The translations under genes and the position numbers were made by a program. Below the pieces are notes generated by a model. The model saw nothing but the letters and a program-made list of their open reading frames with translations, ran no database searches and had not been told where the DNA came from. Positions 40,725 to 42,298 of a stretch of 42,298 nt of DNA are shown here, piece after piece. The first letter of the stretch is position 1, and every line of letters begins with the position of its first letter. This DNA comes from Vicinamibacteria bacterium (lineage in GTDB: Bacteria; Acidobacteriota; Vicinamibacteria; Fen-336), in the NCBI GenBank assembly GCA_035570235.1, contig DATMML010000039.1, forward strand, positions 1 to 42,298, written 5' to 3'.

Positions 40725-41511
40725 GGGGCTGTTTCTCCATTCCACGGAACCGGTCCATCCGTGCCTCGAGCTCGTCGGCTAGGAGCTCGAAGCGGCGCGC
40801 CTCGGGGATGGGAGACCCGCCTAGAAAGCCGAGGGGGAGGCCGCCCTCGCTCGCCCGGGCGAAGACCTCGGAGCGGGGCACGATCGTTTCGAGAGCGTCG
40901 GGAAAGCCGTTCCAGATCTCGCGCAGCACGGCCTGGACGCTGGGCTTGTCCCTCTCCACCATGGTGGGGAGAATGCCCAGGAGTCGCAGACGGGGATTTT
41001 CATTGGCTTGGACGTGCTCCAGAACGCGCAGGGCTTGGGTCATGGAGCGCAGGGCGAGAGCCTCGGTCTGGAAAGGCAAGAGAACGAAGTCCGAGATGGC
41101 CAGGGCTGCCCGGGTGACCATGCCCATGCCAGAGGGGGTGTCCATCAGGACGATGTCGAAGCCCTGTTCGACGCTGGCGAGCGCGTGCTCCAGAATCCCG
41201 GGGCTGGAAAGCTCGCGTTCATAGGAAGAGACATCGGTAGGGTCCAGCCGGCCGCGCGTCAAGAGGCTCAGGGCGGGGAGATGGGTGGCGGTGACCGCCT
41301 GCCTTGGCTCGGCCTGGCCCATGAGCAACTCGGCCAGCCCTTGAAGCTCGGCGTCGCCCTTGGCCAGGGACAATGCGATCCCCCCCTGCGGGTCGAGGTC
41401 GGCCAGAAGGGTCTTGCGGCCCCGGTCGGCTAGGGTGACCGCCAGGTTCAGGGCGACGGTCGTCTTGCCCACGCCCCCCTTCTGGCTTGAGATCGCCACT
41501 CGACGTGCCAT
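40693..41511 (-). CDS. ParA/MinD-family ATPase (orphan)
   Basis: A 272-residue P-loop ATPase that positions cargo by gradients on DNA or membrane. The deviant Walker A is KGGVGKTT (residues 11-18), A' is DLDPQGG and Walker B is IVLMDTPSG. LLPFQTEALALRSM and ILPTMVERDKPS follow in the usual places. No ParB gene or parS-like site is visible nearby, so it may position another cargo, such as a polarity or motility complex. The ATG at 41511 is preceded by GGGGGTG; a GTG six bases upstream is an alternative. It overlaps the next gene by 32 bases. The MinD-type amphipathic C-terminal helix is not obvious, so nucleoid binding is more likely. Confidence 0.88.
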   Translation of the reverse strand: MARRVAISSQKGGVGKTTVALNLAVTLADRGRKTLLADLDPQGGIALSLAKGDAELQGLAELLMGQAEPRQAVTATHLPALSLLTRGRLDPTDVSSYERELSSPGILEHALASVEQGFDIVLMDTPSGMGMVTRAALAISDFVLLPFQTEALALRSMTQALRVLEHVQANENPRLRLLGILPTMVERDKPSVQAVLREIWNGFPDALETIVPRSEVFARASEGGLPLGFLGGSPIPEARRFELLADELEARMDRFRGMEKQPHEAKPARQLL

Positions 41512-41766
41512 CCACACCCCCTGTGCGCCTGCAGTGTAGCGCCGGGCGGGCGAGTCGTGAAGTGGATGGCCCCGAATTTTGGGGTTTCGTCCGCCCCACC
41601 TCCGAGGCGGGGGCGAGCCCGAGGCGGCCGGTCCGGCTCCGGGAGCCGCACCCAGTCGTCTGGATGACTCGTGTCAGATCAATAACTTGAAGCCAACCAA
41701 TCCCGGGAGTGTGGCGTCTTTTCTCATTTGAGGAGTCGCGAGAGAGATCGACCCTCGGAGGTGAGC

Positions 41767-42189
41767 ATGACCAAGAAGCATGTCGCCGGGCTCGTACCCG
41801 CGGTGACACTTTGCCTCGCCACGCTTGCGGTGGGGGCGTCATCCCGGCAGTCAGTCACGGTGGAGTTACCAGAGGCGACCGCGCTCAACGGCACCCAGCT
41901 GAGCGCGGGCACTTACACGATTTCATGGATGGGCGAAGGACCCGAAGTGGCCGTGACCGTGAAGAAGAGCGGGAAGGTCGTGGCCGAGACCCGTGGCAAG
42001 CTCGTGGACATCGGCCGCAAGGCGGAGGAAGACGCGGTGGTCGTGAGGACGGACGGAGGAGGCAGCAAGACCCTGACCAAGGTCCAGTTCGGAGGCCGAA
42101 AGAGCGCGCTCGTCGGAGCGCTTGACCGAACGCGACGCCCGGCAGCCGGTTGCGACCAGCAGAGGCTGCCCAAGGCTGATATGGAGTGA
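41767..42189 (+). CDS. Small secreted protein of unknown function
   Basis: A 140-residue exported protein. GGAGGTGAGC precedes the ATG at 41767, and MTKKHVAGLVPAVTLCLATL with cleavage near VGAS is a signal peptide. The mature part is mostly beta: VTVELPEATALNGTQLSAGTYT (core ALNGTQLSAGTYT), VAVTVKKSGKVVAE, then AVVVRTDGGGSKTLTKVQFG. Similar 110-150-residue secreted proteins occur in Acidobacteriota-like genomes. The last ~25 residues (after KSALV) are basic and different in flavour, and one frame over a stop (TGA) appears shortly after, so an indel may have lengthened the protein. No function is assigned. Confidence 0.7.
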   Translation: MTKKHVAGLVPAVTLCLATLAVGASSRQSVTVELPEATALNGTQLSAGTYTISWMGEGPEVAVTVKKSGKVVAETRGKLVDIGRKAEEDAVVVRTDGGGSKTLTKVQFGGRKSALVGALDRTRRPAAGCDQQRLPKADME

Positions 42190-42226
42190 CGGCTTGTCAA
42201 GCCCTAGCGTTGGGACTTGCCGTTTT
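42190..42226 (+). terminator. Probable terminator of the small secreted protein gene
   Basis: CGGC-TT-GTC (42190-42198) pairs with GACTTGCCG (42214-42222) apart from two mismatches, and is followed by TTTTGTTCTT. Stem strength is modest, so this is a tentative call. Confidence 0.4.
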
Positions 42227-42244
42227 GTTCTTGGCATTCGTTGT

Positions 42245-42265
42245 GTCCGTTGTCCGTTATCCGTT
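42245..42265 (+). repeat. Three-copy heptamer repeat
   Basis: GTCCGTT (42245-42251), GTCCGTT (42252-42258) and ATCCGTT (42259-42265) form three tandem heptamers after the putative terminator. The role is unknown. Confidence 0.6.
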
Positions 42266-42298
42266 CCTCCTTCGGAAGACGAAGACGACGGATGAGGC

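Noticed and set aside
1-42298. CRISPR arrays, insertion sequences, prophage or integron
   Set aside because: No regularly spaced repeat, transposase or integrase was found.

Overview
This 42.3-kb window is very GC-rich and densely coded on both strands. It looks like a chromosomal contig of a Gram-negative-type bacterium. Curli-type CsgG, an MsbA-like exporter, a lipobox lipoprotein, a twin-arginine signal and a PilZ protein point that way. Gene content and order (msbA-yicC-gmk-rpoZ-coaBC-udg-priA; der-ihfA-merR-tRNA-Pro; several small secreted proteins of no known family) make me favour Acidobacteriota. That placement is inference: no rRNA lies in the window. I see no phage, transposase, integron, CRISPR array or plasmid functions.

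Layout. 1-2.1 kb: the 3' end of a CbpA-type J-protein gene, a CsgG-like secreted protein with its own promoter and terminator, and a CDP-alcohol phosphatidyltransferase. 2.1-13.3 kb: a divergent surface-polysaccharide locus. The minus-strand arm holds five glycosyltransferases, a polyprenyl-phosphate sugar-phosphate transferase and UDP-xylose synthase. The plus-strand arm holds UDP-glucose dehydrogenase, a UDP-sugar 4-epimerase and a DPM1-like glycosyltransferase. Ugd plus UDP-xylose synthase gives UDP-glucose to UDP-glucuronate to UDP-xylose, so a xylose-containing glycan is likely. No Wzx or Wzy is visible. 13.3-21.4 kb: a housekeeping operon (MsbA-like exporter, YicC, guanylate kinase, RNA polymerase omega, CoaBC, family-4 uracil-DNA glycosylase), then PriA. 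21.4-25.3 kb: an M50 protease and HU on the minus strand, then Der, IHF-alpha, a MerR regulator, tRNA-Pro(GGG) and a small membrane protein on the plus strand. The HU and IHF genes both have exact consensus sigma-70 promoter hexamers, striking in such GC-rich DNA.

25.3-32.6 kb: SurE, a cytoplasmic-looking molybdopterin oxidoreductase, an opposing three-gene set (YhhN lysoplasmalogenase family, class-V aminotransferase, exported methyltransferase-like protein), an AI-2E-family permease and a lysine-rich secreted peptide. 32.9-38.0 kb: an orphan carbamate kinase, a PilZ protein, a lipoprotein metzincin, a Gfo/Idh oxidoreductase, a Tat-exported aldo/keto reductase and a remnant of an OPT transporter. 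38.1-42.3 kb: an M1 aminopeptidase, a proline-rich protein whose gene overlaps an orphan parA, and a small secreted protein.

The best candidates for something undescribed are the overlapping ParA/proline-rich pair, the exported SAM-fold protein in its three-gene set, and the lipoprotein metzincin. None can be confirmed without homology or structure searches. Many same-strand genes overlap by 4 bases (ATGA, GTGA and one probable CTGA), so translational coupling is common. Two convergent pairs share a palindromic CTAG that holds both stop codons.
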